64,000 bases of DNA from Pyxicephalus adspersus (lineage: Eukaryota; Chordata; Amphibia; Anura; Pyxicephalidae): positions 49,930,447 through 49,994,446 of the forward strand of contig NC_092859.1 of assembly GCF_032062135.1 (NCBI RefSeq), given 5' to 3'. Positions 34,020 to 45,069 of the stretch are shown here, piece after piece; the first letter of the stretch is position 1; every line of letters starts with the position of its first letter. The notes under the pieces are model-generated. The model was given only the letters and a program-made list of their open reading frames with translations. It was not told the DNA's origin and searched no databases. The position numbers were made by a program, and so were the translations under genes.

Positions 34020-34620
34020 TCATCTAGTGGCTCTCTTTGCAGTCAAACAGGACAGGGAAAAGGTGGCCAATATATTAGGTGTTAAAGCCATTGAGAAATC
34101 AGATTTGGCTTTGAGGATTTTGCAGTTGGAGATGGGCAAGAAACTTTCAACATCAGCACCCAGTTTCTTTGCATTATCAAATAAAGTCTTAAGTGGTGAA
34201 GAAGCTGGGAGCTTATTCTTTCTCAGTATGAGTATCAGTGAGAAATCTTTATACCAAACTATGTCTCTACAGATTTATTCTGTAATATTAAACTGCACAC
34301 AATTGATCAATTTAGAGGGCAAAAACTTCAGTATACATTTGCTTGAGTTGTAGGGGCTTCAGCTTGGTTGATGGTAATGATGTGCCTCCTTGTTAGAAGT
34401 GTGCAGTAAAGATTGAAGTTGTGGAGTGGAATATCTCAAAATCTCTGCAAGATCTCCAATATGTAAAGTGATCTGTGAGGTCACAAGCTTGCCAGTTTAT
34501 ATTTGGGTCTTCGTAAGGCATATCAATGGCCACACAAACACTTGGGGCACTTCCAAGGATTGGAGTTTGTCAGGGAAACATTCCTCTTCAATGCAACTGG
34601 CAACAATATCTGGATAATTC
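34020..34620. other. Unrecognised block open on both strands
   Basis: The plus strand has an open frame to 34353 (QDREKVANILGVKAIEKSD, then KKLSTSAPSFFALSNKVL). The minus strand over the same DNA is also open for about 70 codons (LKTLFDNAKKLGADVESFL, then SDFSMALTP). Both peptides look protein-like in composition. I do not recognise either. It could be a decayed transposable-element or retrocopy fragment. CTGCTGTCTTTTCATCTAG at its left edge resembles a splice acceptor. Confidence 0.3.
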
Positions 34621-34797
34621 TATATATACTTTTTTTTCCTTAGGGTGTTAGGTGATAATATGGATGCTGGACATACAACAACATCATTCATGTATGAATT
34701 CTTTCATTAAACCAAGGAATTTGCAAGGACTTCATTTTTGTTTTCATTTGGAGTATTGGGTTATCTCCACTCTCCCCTCTTTCCACTCTCTACAGCC

Positions 34798-35134
34798 TAA
34801 AGCTGCGTACACACTGCCAATTTTTGTCGTTGGAAAGGATCTTTCACGATCCTTTCCAACGACAAGGGAGTGCACGATGCATGAACGGTGCTGTACATAC
34901 AGCACCGTTCATGCTCTATGGAGAGGGGAGGGGGAGAGCGACGGAGCGGAACCCTGCTGCGCGCTCTCCCCTTCACTTTCATTACGATCGGCTGTCGTCC
35001 ATCGTCCGTGGATCCGGCAGGTCGGTCGTCCGGACGATGGACGACACCGACTGTACACACGGCAGATTTTCGCCCGATAATTGGCCGATGCCGATTATCG
35101 GGCGATAAAAATCTGACGTGTGTACGTAGCTTTA
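34798..35134. mobile_element. Multi-hairpin MITE family C, copy 2 (best preserved)
   Basis: Ends TAAAGCTGCGTACACAC and GTGTGTACGTAGCTTTA are near-perfect inverted repeats. TA at each end may be a TA target duplication. Internal stems: 16/16 bp perfect at 34826-34841 and 34848-34863, 16/16 at 34880-34895 and 34898-34913, 15/15 at 34994-35008 and 35031-35045, then TCGCCCGATAAT facing ATTATCGGGCGA near the right end. Open frames of up to 142 codons arise from this GC-rich symmetry on both strands and are not genes. Confidence 0.93.
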
Positions 35135-35393
35135 TTCACATCACAATCTATATCATGGACTGGGTTTTCATCATTACACTTATTGGACTGGTGAGGGTCT
35201 GTTCCATGCTCACCTATTTTGGATAGCTTAATCTGTTTTAGGAACTTATCTGAGCGGAATCCACACAGTATGTTTGTCTATGTACCTGGGGTGAAGATTA
35301 GGGGTGTAAACCTTTTCCTCCTGATTATTGTTTTTCTCTAGCACCTTAATTACTCTATTTTATGTTATGATAAGGGGGTTGACTAAAGCTGCA
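35135..35393. other. Spacer between two family C elements
   Basis: Unique DNA with no recognisable feature. Confidence 0.4.
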
Positions 35394-35705
35394 TACACAC
35401 ATGCAATATTAGTCGTTGGAAAGGATCTTTCACAATCCTTTCCAATGACTAGCACTGCACGATGCATGAATGAGTGCTGTACATACAGCAACGTTCTGCT
35501 CTATGAAGAGGGAAGAGGGAGAGCACTGGAGCGGCATCCTGCTGTGCTCTCTCCCCCCCCCCCCTCCCTTGCATTAGGATCGTCAGTCGTCCATCGTCCG
35601 TGGATCAGCCAGGACGGTCGTTCAGACGATGGACGACTGGCGCTGTACACACAGCCCTGAGCCGATTATGGGGGTAGAACCGTTGGACGTGTGTATGTAG
35701 CTTTA
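35394..35705. mobile_element. Multi-hairpin MITE family C, copy 3
   Basis: Ends TAAAGCTGCATACACAC and GTGTGTATGTAGCTTTA. It has the same hairpin order as copy 2 and lies in the same orientation about 260 bp away. The stems carry more mismatches, mostly CpG to TG/CA changes, so it looks older. It contains C12 at 35553-35564. Confidence 0.92.
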
Positions 35706-36929
35706 CTTTTTTTTTTTTAAGTGGTTACTTTTCTTGTTGTTTTTAGAGTGTTCCGAGGAACCAGTTTTCCTGGCTTGCACAGTCACCTCCACTAAATAGG
35801 CTTTTGCCCGGGCTGATAATGGGATGTGGGTGGAAGGGCTTTCTTTCAGTATTGTTTTTGCTACTAATTTATTGTTTGTCTGCCTTTTCTACCTTTCTAT
35901 CTTTCTCTTTCTGTTTCTATTTCTGCAGCGTTAGATTGGGGGACTGGCATCAGGTGAATACTGGCCATGGCCAGGGCCTTAAAGCAATGTAATAATGCAA
36001 ACATCAGTCTCACCTGCCTGATCATTCTGCAGTTGGTTGATAGAGAAACCAAGCCAAAACAAAAGAACATTTATTAAAACAAAAGTGGCCATCACTATAA
36101 CTGCTCTGAGCCCCCCTCCCTTCCTTTATAGTTACAGGTTCATTTTTGGAACCTTGCAAACCTGATGACCAAAGTTTAAAGACCAGGTAATACATTACAG
36201 TTTTACATTTTTTTCCAAGCAACTATTCATGTTCTTCAGGACCACAAATTTTGAATCTGCAGGATCTGACGGAAACCTTTTGGTAACAGCAAACCTGTAC
36301 TTGATTCCTAATTGTGACAATTACCTTTTTATTCTTAAATGGTCATCTGCTCCGTGAGGCTGACGGAACTGACATATTTTGTTTTATATTTTATTTTACT
36401 TGACAACCTACATGAGAGATTAGAAGCATGATGGAGCATTAGATACTTGTCAGAAAAGTATTTCTTCCGAGCTCTACTTCTTAAAGACTGTGTAAAAAAA
36501 TAAGAACATTCATAGTAATTTTTATTCCAAAGGGAACTACAAATATATTATTTTCTGTTCTGTGGCATGAGCCTTGAAAAAATAAATAGGTTGTGTATAA
36601 CAGTTGTTAATTTTTATTTATTTTTTATTATAGAGAATTCAGCAGAAGGTGCTGGAACGTTCAAATGAAAATAATGGCAGTAATATTTAGGATTTCAGAA
36701 GCCTGGGGCTGACAAAACAACCTTCAAGGTTCCACAAGTAAAATAAAGTTTGTTAACAAAGTAAAGGCATAATATGTAATCTACATATTGATCTTCATAT
36801 TTTTAAACCAAGGAGAAAGATTTGATGAAAGATAAATCAAGATACTGTATTAGATCACAATGAAACGTTTACCCAAACTGTAACTAAACTATCATTAGCA
36901 TGTTACCAAGAAAATTCTTTACATAGAAC
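35706..36929. other. Unique DNA with a strong acceptor-like tract
   Basis: A long pyrimidine run (about 35880-35925) ends in TTTCTGCAG at 35928, an ideal splice-acceptor layout. The downstream frame closes within about 20 codons. Nothing else was recognised. Confidence 0.35.
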
Positions 36930-37110
36930 TCCAGTGATTAAGGTTAAAATGACTTGTTTCATTTCATACTTGACAGCATTACCAATGTCAGGCTGGGAGA
37001 ATGCTGTATAATTACACAGTTTATCTTTCTGACTGTCTGAGCTGCTGTGTATACCACCCACTATTATTATCCTAAAGTACATGCCAGTGATGAAGCACAA
37101 AGGACAGAGA
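36930..37110. other. Candidate conserved non-coding element
   Basis: Unique block with CATTACCAATGTCAGGC, TGTATAATTACACAG and CTGACTGTCTGAGCTGC. TGTATAATTACA is nearly palindromic. No open frame of interest. Confidence 0.25.
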
Positions 37111-37699
37111 GGATATTACGATTATTACATAGTGCAAAAATATAACACACTGAAGTCTTCTATTTATGAGCAACCAGTTCACCTTTTCAACCTATTGTAA
37201 ATTTGCACTATTGATGTTTTTGTTTAGGTTAAGCCTATTTATATGTATTTTGTTCAACTGCAGAGCCTTTGTATAGAGCAAGTTAGGAAAACTTTCCTGC
37301 CCCATCTGTCTTCAGAATGTTTCTGGGTAATATTCACTTTGGTCCTTTATATTTTATTCTTTAAGAAGGTGTCTTCTGTCTGGGTCTAAAAGTATTACTT
37401 GCAAAGTGAGACAGTTGTTTCTTAGGTAAATTTCATAGTATGTTCTAGTATTAGAGAATTCACAGTAATATGGTTCCCTATTTCATGGATCAAATAACGC
37501 ATTACATAATATACAAATAAAGTAAACAAAAAAAGAAAAACAAAAAAGGAAGCAGCAAAGCTGTATTTGCATCCAAACTAACCATAAGGACAACCCCAAT
37601 GTAATAGCAGAGAAACTACAAACCATGCCACACTATTGCTTGCAGGATGTTCTTCCAACCATTAGTCAGATAATCATTAGTCAGAAATAGCAAAATCAA
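37111..37699. other. Unique DNA, no gene seen
   Basis: No recognisable feature. Confidence 0.4.
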
Positions 37700-38460
37700 A
37701 TAGGTGCATTGTCGGTTGTGGCAGAGCCAAAATGTGGGCATGTGGTAAATAGTGATGTTTTTCAGCCACCATATTTTAGAAACATAACAACACATTCATG
37801 GGCATTAGCAACCAGCAGTATATACGCTCACTTCTATTTAGAATTCTATCCTATAGGATACGTCTCATATCCCAGTAGGCTGCAGGACTGTACACATGAC
37901 ATTGGCAGCAGCACTTAAACTTGTTCCGTGCTTGAGCAAGATAATAAGGAAAGTTCCACATGTAAAAATGACCCCGTGGCCATTCTCGAGGATCACTTTA
38001 AAACTGTCCCATGTCCTCTTGCATCACTATGCTTATAAAACTACAGCTTGCACCAAATCATGCTTAGCAGGTTATACCATTCACCCCCCAGTACACCAAG
38101 CATGTCACATAATATCCCCCAAATACAATTAGCACACCAAAACATGGAACTACCCATCTAGTGACATGGTGCAGTTCATTGTAGCCTGTTCCACTGCTGT
38201 GATTCCTGGGAAGGACTGGGTCATTACCTGTGACAAAGGTTTTCCCAGCTACCAGTGGTATTGCTATTGGTTGTTGTATTGTATATGCGCAGGTGAGTGC
38301 CATTAAGCACCAGGCAGGAAGACTGGCAGACAACAAGAAAGCAAACACCTGCATCATCCATACAAACTATGTCTGTGCCCATGATAGAAACCCCAATGAT
38401 TTTAAAAAGACCAGTTATTGGGGTTAAGCTAAGATGGCCATGGGAGCTGCACAACTAGCA
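37700..38460 (-). other. Unrecognised block with coding-like minus frames
   Basis: Two minus-strand frames overlap. One reads ITGLFKIIGVSIMGTD near its start. The other has a hydrophobic start (VFAFLLSASLPAWCLMAL) and a second hydrophobic segment (VVPCFGVLIVFGGYYV) with NHSSG and NTTG-type sites. Joined by a frameshift they would resemble a small membrane protein. I do not recognise it, and overlapping frames on the plus strand are equally long, so chance remains likely. Confidence 0.2.
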
Positions 38461-39073
38461 GATCAGCAGTAATAGGGTTTTTTTTTTTTAATTACATTTC
38501 TAGAATGCAGGTCAGTCCCACATGTATGTATACATTGGAGTGGAGTAGTTATGCTGACTACAGTAATCATGATGATCTATAAAGTGCAGAAAGTTTTAGC
38601 AAGACATCTGAAATCAGCTTTCACTGAAATATTTACATATTGTATGTACAAATAAAGATTACTATGTTTTGACAAGGATAGTTATTTTCAAGAATGCAGA
38701 ACACAATAGAAGTTATCAGCATGTAATACCTATGACAATGACAAACATCATAGAGGTGACCTAAAGGCTCCTAATCATACTAATCTGACAGTTGTGTGTC
38801 TGTTGCATTTTTTACATTTCTGAGTTATGCCTCATGGTTTAGAAAACTCACAAAAAAACAAAGCCGTGTACTTTACAGTTACTTTACAGTAACATTTACC
38901 AGTTTGTTTTTATTTTAAACTCTTATTTTGGTTTTGAAAATGTATTGTGGGGTGGATTCTCTGCAAATTTCCTAAATCCCATTGACATTAAACCCCATTG
39001 GTATTACAACTATATTTATTCAAAAACTGAAGGTGGGAGTTATTACCCACCCCCTACAGACTTGAAACACAAT
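38461..39073. other. Unique DNA, no gene seen
   Basis: AT-rich with no recognisable feature. Confidence 0.4.
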
Positions 39074-39291
39074 GGGTCTGATTTATCAAAGCTCTCCAAG
39101 AATGGAGAAAATAGACCATCATGGGTGAACCTGGGTGATCCAGCAAACCTAGTTTGGGTCTGGTTCAAGGTTGAAAACATTTGCCAAATAATAAGAAATG
39201 ATTTTAAGAAATTCCAGGTTTGCTATATCACCCAGGTCCTCCTATGATAGTCTATTTTTCTAGACATGGAGAGCTTTAATAAATCAGGCTC
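39074..39291. mobile_element. Hairpin MITE family A, full copy
   Basis: Left GGGTCTGATTTATCAAAGC and CCTGGGTGATCCAGC. Right GCTATATCACCCAGG and GAGAGCTTTAATAAATCAGG. Its GGGTGAACC and CACCCAGGTCC arms place it in the same subgroup as the half copy at 412. Confidence 0.9.
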
Positions 39292-39662
39292 AATAATAGA
39301 ATGATACACTCACCATAAAGAATTGTCTGTTTAGAACCAAATCCAACTTCAGAGAGCTTTATTTAAAAGGAAGCATATAACAGCAATCATTCACAGTGTT
39401 CCTTGCCACATTTTACTTTCAGGAGCCTACTCATAAATGAAAAAATAAAATGATGAAAATGGATTAAGGGTTACTGTTGTCTACTGCCAAGATTTGAATT
39501 TAAGTTATATACAAAATCAACCTGGAGGTTTCAGTTGCAAATTTAAAGATCTTTTGATTCATTTTGTTGCTGCACAGCCACTGAAAAAGTTTATTTATGC
39601 AGTATACTTGAGTATAAAAAAATATAAACAATAATCCCATGGCATATGAAAACTTTTAGAAA

Positions 39663-39979
39663 GCACAGTTGCTTAGGGGTTAGTGCTCTAGCTTTGCAGC
39701 GCTAGATCCCAGGTTCTAATCTCGGCCAGGACAATATCTGTATGGAGTTTGCAGGTTCTCCCTGTGTCTGTGGTACTCTGGTTTCCTCCATCACAAAAAA
39801 AACATTCAGTTAATTGGCTACCCCCCAAAATTGACCTTAGACTGTAATAAAGTCATATGACTGGGGTATGGACTTTAGATTGTGAGCCTTTTTGAGGGAC
39901 AGCTAGTGACATTTCTATAGACTTTGTACAGAGCTGCATAATATGATGGTGCTATATAAATACTGTGTAATAATAATAA
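39663..39979 (+). mobile_element. Complete tRNA-derived SINE with L2-type tail
   Basis: The 5' end is tRNA-like: box A TTGCTTAGGGG (39669-39679) and box B GGTTCTAATCT (39712-39722) at normal spacing for an internal Pol III promoter. The body has TATGGAGTTTGCAGGTTCTC and GATTGTGAGCC...GAGGGACAGCTAGTGAC. The 3' end GCTGCATAATATGATGG, CTATATAAATACTG and (TAA)n matches the L2-type LINE tails in this window. TAGAAA flanks both sides (39657-39662 and 39980-39985), a likely target duplication. The B box has T in place of the usual G of GGTTCGA, so transcription may be weak. Confidence 0.9.
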
Positions 39980-39985
39980 TAGAAA

Positions 39986-41923
39986 CCCACTTGTAAATTA
40001 AACTCTAGTAATCAGTTACCTTCCTCTGCTCACCTAAGGTGCCATTACCCTGCACCCCTATCAGACTGCCAGGCGCCGCAAACAACTTCATATAAAGTGC
40101 AGCACAGTGAAGTGTGGTATAGGAGCCATGGCTACCTATTATAAGACCAAGCAGATAATGCTGTGGATAAATGACAAGTTATAAATAGCAGATTTATAGA
40201 TAGGATATGTGAGTTGTGTAGCTTTAATTCAACATTGATGTAGCCTGCTCTGGAAGTAGTGGAGTTTTACCACTGCTAGGGCTGTTGGTCCTTCTGAAAA
40301 AAAATTTAAAAGAGAATTCATAAAATCGCCCTAAATAAACCACCAGCTTTAGGGTAGTAATAATTTAAATAGTTGTCTATGAAGGACAATGGACAAATGA
40401 GCATTTTACAGAAGCAATAAAATAAAGATGACAAAATATGGCTTTTACCAGATAAGTGTGACGATTTTTTTTTCTTGACAATTATGTATTTGTATAAGAA
40501 ACTTATCATGTGATAAGTAGTGGTGATATATTAGCACATCAATCCCTAGTGAATCAAACCTAATGTGTTATTAATTGTCAAAAAATCTGATAAAGTCTGT
40601 GATAAGGTTCTCAACAGATGGAGTTCAAGTATTTTTATCACAGCGCTTTGTTGTTTAATTACTGGTCAATGAGTATGCTGTGTAACTGGGAAACACTATC
40701 TTTTGGTTATTATCTCCAAGACATAGATAACAACTTGAATCATTTAGGCATTTTAAATGCTAAAAGAAAACTATATTCAGGATACTTTAAATGGAGATCA
40801 ACATATTAAGCTTATTAAAATTGTTTCCGGTTAAAAAAAATTTTTCATTCTGTGTTTGGTTTTTAAATATATGAAAAATTTGGTACCTCAAAATATGTTT
40901 GGCTTTAACAGCTATGGAGAAGTCCAAAAAGAACTTTCAATACATATTTTAAACTCATTGTACAATCTACTAAGTATTTGTGGATAAGATAAACTGGAAC
41001 ATTACTTGTTAGATTTTACACAAATTTAAAGATGGTTACATATGTTTCAATGAGTTCATCCAATTTTTGTTTACCCTCACAGTGAAAAGTCTTCTTGAGT
41101 ACATGCACTTCTTGTACATGCTTTATCATGTTTGTTGGTGCACTGGGTTGTTATTTATTCCAGGCCTGCCTTACCAGTGCATTGCTGTTATCTTTTATAA
41201 TCACAGCATGCATCACTTTTCTGTGCATTAATGTTTAACTAGGATGGATGCATGAATGTATTTTTTAAATGCACTTCACGACCTAGTAGGAACAAACCCT
41301 AATGTGTGTGCCAGCTTTACAGATATTAAAGTTCAATATACCTAAATGACAAGTTACACAACAAAGATAGTATCAGGGAAATATTTGACAGCATTTGTAA
41401 CACAGAGGCATGGGGAACTAAATGTATTCAAAAGTGATTAGGCACTAAATGTAATCCAGCAATTGCATTTAATACAAATATAGTATATATGTATAGTACT
41501 ATGTAATAAAAAGGAATAGAGCTTTAGGGGAGCTACAGGGGAAATAGAGAGTGTCAAGTCAATGTATTCAACAGATAGCCATTAATTACTGGAACTAAAA
41601 AACAGATATGAGGCAATGCATATACACTGCTCTAAATATCAGATGCCTATTACCAAAATGTAAGTTAAAAAAAATCTTTCTTAGTATACATTGTGTAAAT
41701 CACTGGAAATAATGAAAGACAAAATCATTTACCCATTGAGGACTGGATTCAAAATCACACTAAATATTATATTAATATAATATAAAGAAAAGTTCATAAA
41801 TTGAAAGACACAGAGTCATATTGTGACTTACAGAGCAATAATGGCAACTAATAATGTGGCTCAGTAGTGTATATGGTGTCCTGGGGAATGTCCTACCAGA
41901 CCTAGATCATGGACACTGTGCAA
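39986..41923. other. Unique DNA, no gene seen
   Basis: AT-rich unique DNA. Frames at 40318-40509 and 40618-40809 lack motifs. Confidence 0.5.
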
Positions 41924-41944
41924 TGGTCTGTGGTCTGTGGTCTG
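41924..41944 (+). repeat. (TGGTCTG)3 tandem repeat
   Basis: Three perfect 7-base units. Confidence 0.95.
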
Positions 41945-42031
41945 TGGTACTACTAGAATTGGATGCAATACATAATGTCACAATATGTCCAACCCCTTTA
42001 TTGGATCCCAGCTCTTGGTAATGGGGGGGGG

Positions 42032-42223
42032 CTAGTCAATAGCATCATTACCTTTATCATTCAGAAACTGAATATACACTCCGGGGGGTTGTCCTGTATC
42101 AGGAGGAACTGCACCAGAGTAAGGTCTGACAATGGGTCTGAGAATTTCATCCTGGGACATAACTGTAGTCAGGATAGCATTAACTAGCATAATGTTCACC
42201 ACAGCATCTCCATACTCTTTCAC
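42032..42223 (-). other. Unrecognised coding-like minus-strand patch
   Basis: The frame reads KEYGDAVVNIMLVNAILTTV, then MSQDEILRPIVRPYSGAVPP and ends GVYIQFLNDKGNDAID. Another minus frame just upstream (about 42290-42345) has RVVQIIMDGTSINPP. An AATAAA lies downstream on the minus strand (about 41996-42001). The composition looks like real protein. I cannot assign a family. It may be a decayed element or retrocopy. Confidence 0.3.
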
Positions 42224-42806
42224 CTCTATCCCATATTCTCAATGTTAACCCGCTCTTATTTGTGAAGAGAAAGGGGCACTATGGGGGGATTTATTGATGT
42301 GCCATCCATGATGATCTGGACTACCCGTGGAATCTGAGTCGCTGCAGACACCACCTAATGCTACTGTATAGTACTAGCAGTGACAAGGGTGCTAGCAAAA
42401 TGTATAACTGATGAAAAGTCATTTAGGAAGTATAAGGACAGAGAAATGGTCTGTGGTGAAAGCATTCCTTCTTTGGTGGTTGACTTGCTGCTGTTCCTCC
42501 TATCCTCCTGTTGTTACTTTTGAAATTGAATTCTCAATCACATATGCTTTCTAACAGAACAGATTTATATTCCAAAAGTTTTAGAGTATGGTTAAAGTAA
42601 GGAAGAGCATGTATTAAAAGAGTTAAAAGAGCAGAAGAAGGGGGAGGTGATACCCCAATAAAAGAATCAACAATCCATTGTGTCTATCACATTATTAAAC
42701 ATAGCTTTTGTTTCAACTTGCAAATGTAATATTTATCAATTTGTATTTACCAGTTACCAAAACAGTTTAAAACTAAACAGTTACGAACTAAGTGGAGTGA
42801 CATATT
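42224..42806. other. Unique DNA, no firm feature
   Basis: May continue the coding-like patch on its right side up to about 42350. Otherwise nothing is recognised. Confidence 0.35.
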
Positions 42807-43064
42807 GGGCCCGATGCTGATGCCCGAATCTCCTTAAGACTGTAGAAGATACAAGTTTCATTGGAGAACCTGGGTGATCTATGAAAACTGGAATGGAATG
42901 CCCAAGATTGGGCAGTGAGTGCTATTGGGGTGCCAAATAATAGCTAATGAGAACGCAATCCCTGGATTGCTGGATCAACCAGGTTCTTCCATGAGAGTAT
43001 ATCTTGGAAAGTATTCCAGTAAGTAATCAAGTAAGTCTTGATTAGTTTTAATAAATCAGGCACA
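42807..43064. mobile_element. Hairpin MITE family A, most diverged full copy
   Basis: GGGCCCGAT at the left, CCTGGGTGATC and GGATCAACCAGG in the arms, TTTAATAAATCAGGC at the right. The arms carry insertions, so it is longer than other copies. Confidence 0.8.
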
Positions 43065-43066
43065 CT

Positions 43067-43287
43067 GGGCCTGATTTATTAAAGCTTTCCAGTTCTGGAG
43101 AGAACACACTTTAACCGGTAAAGCTGGGTGATCCAGCAAACCTGGAATAGATTTCTTAAAAATTATTTACTATTTGCTAGCAAATGTTGTCACCTGGAGC
43201 AGATCCATTCTAGGTTTGCTATGTCACCCAGCTTCACTGATGAAAATGTATGTTCTCCAGTCTTGGAGAGCTTTTATAAATCAGCCC
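43067..43287. mobile_element. Hairpin MITE family A, full copy abutting the previous one
   Basis: GGGCCTGATTTATTAAAGC to GAGAGCTTTTATAAATCAGCCC, with the GCAAATGTTG centre. It starts a few bases after the previous copy ends and is clearly younger. Confidence 0.92.
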
Positions 43288-43731
43288 TACTGCGTCTAAG
43301 CTCCATGTGCCAAACAACACATAAGGTAGACAAAAAACTAAAAAATAGAAGGTGGATTGAGAAAACATGTTTGTAAAATATAATAAAAGGAAAGAGGAAC
43401 CCCCTATAATTGCAATACATATATGCCCTTTATTTTAGTATTTAAAAAACAATTTTTTCCTGGAATAAAAAAAATGGTGGAGGATATTTGATTCATACCA
43501 TCAAATTGATTAGTGATTAGAAGGTGAATCTACAAATTTATACATTATTTCCCTGTGGTCTTAAGTTAAAAATAGAGTATCACCTGAGAATGATGAAACA
43601 TAAAACACAAGCTGGCCTTTTATTATATGTTGTAGATATTTGAATAAAAGGGTACATACAAAATTGTATTGTAATTGTAACTGTTTGTAACTTTATTTTC
43701 TGTCAAATGTTTTTATTCGCATATGATAAAG
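43288..43731. other. Unique DNA, no gene seen
   Basis: AT-rich. It might contain the left part of the mariner element, but I recognise no ends. Confidence 0.4.
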
Positions 43732-44205
43732 GAATGGCGCCACAGCGGGTCCCCGCAGCTGAAGAAGTTCCGAACCCAGAAATCAGTCAAAAAAGTCATG
43801 GGGTTAGTTTTGTGGGACAAAGACCGTATTCTATTGGTGGACTACCTATCTCAGGGCTCTAGTATCACTGGACAGTATTATGCTAACCTCCTGGACTAGC
43901 TGAAGGAGGCAATTAAGACGAAATGCCATTGAAAGTTGACCAAAGGGATACTTTTGGTCCAATTGGTCCACCATACCCCCTACTCACCTGACCTGGCTCC
44001 TTCGGACTGTTATCTGTTAACAAATTTGAAGAAACACCTTAGGGTGCAACATTTTGAGGACATTTCTGACGTCAAAGATGCTGCTGAGAGCTGGTTTGCG
44101 GCCCAACCAAAGGACTTTGATTTGAACGGTCTAAGCTGCAATTATGCTGTACCAAGTGCATCAGTCTCAGGGGGCAATATAATGAATAAATGTGGTATTT
44201 CATAA
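43732..44205 (+). pseudogene. Mariner-like transposase relic
   Basis: One frame from 43732 reads EWRHSGSPQLKKFRTQKSV, then VLWDKDRILLVDYL (first catalytic Asp of the DD34D triad), then, after stops at 43897 and 43930, TKGILLVQL joined directly to HHTPYSPDLAPSDCYL (third Asp) and FAAQPKDF. The segment that normally lies between, with DNAPVH and the second catalytic Asp, is deleted in frame. This is a mariner-family transposase C-terminal half. It is inactive. The N-terminal DNA-binding part and the terminal repeats were not found. Confidence 0.9.
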
Positions 44206-45069
44206 CTCTGGCTCTCTTTTTTCTGAGCAAAGCCAGGAACTTCTCCTCATAAGTCTTGGTAAAAGTGGTGTTGAAAATCAATAACAGAATAATGCTCTTG
44301 CAGTGTACAATGGACTAAGGATGAGGCTGCATTTATTCAATTAATCACTAAATAATGAGTAATAGCTGTGTTTTTACTGCTGAGTTTTTATTTATTCATT
44401 GATAAAGATATACATTTTTGTACAGAACCTCAAATTACTTTAAATGCAAAATGAGTTGCAGAAGCCTCATGCAAATGATCTAAGCATTTGGGATCATATT
44501 TTTGTATATATATATATAGGTATATATGCTCAATCAAAAGAGTGTTCTGCAACTTTGGTATTGACCTCTTTTGATGTGACCTTTGAATGGTTTTGATGTG
44601 GTTGCCCACTGTAATAAACAGTTGGTATGTGAATTATGTTTGTTTTTGGAATAATTTTTTAGTATCATTATGCCGTATGTGTAATCAGTTAATTGCATTT
44701 TTAATATATTATAAATTTATAGGTTATAAAATATATATTACTTCTTACCCCTAAAGAAGCAGTTGTGAAATGCATTGAGTAACAGAGGCTATATATGCCA
44801 TATCTAAAGAGTCGTTTTGAATTATGAAAGTATGAGGTTGTGTCCAGTAAGTAGATACCAAATAGGGTAATTTTAAAAACCAATGAAAAACTTTGGTACC
44901 AAAAATTGTTAATAGACAAGTATTAATTGGTAATCAAAAGTATGGCTCATTAATTAGAGCTGTGATCCCTGAATTTTCACTGGCATATGTGTGTTGCATT
45001 TTTTTCTTATATGTGTGCGCACCAAATGAGAGTGTTGATGTGAATATGTACTTGAATGTGTAATGTTTT
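44206..45069. other. Unique DNA, possible mariner 3' flank
   Basis: The first hundred bases (AGCAAAGCCAGGAACTTCTC) may be mariner 3' flank. A short (TA)7 lies at 44505-44518. Otherwise nothing was recognised. Confidence 0.4.

Noticed and set aside
34652..35226. Plus-strand open frames of 94-142 codons
   Set aside because: They fall in the GC-rich interior of family C copy 2 and are open in several frames on both strands because of its inverted repeats.
39669..39722. A functional tRNA gene
   Set aside because: Boxes A and B are present, but the sequence cannot form a full cloverleaf and continues into a SINE body with an L2-type tail.
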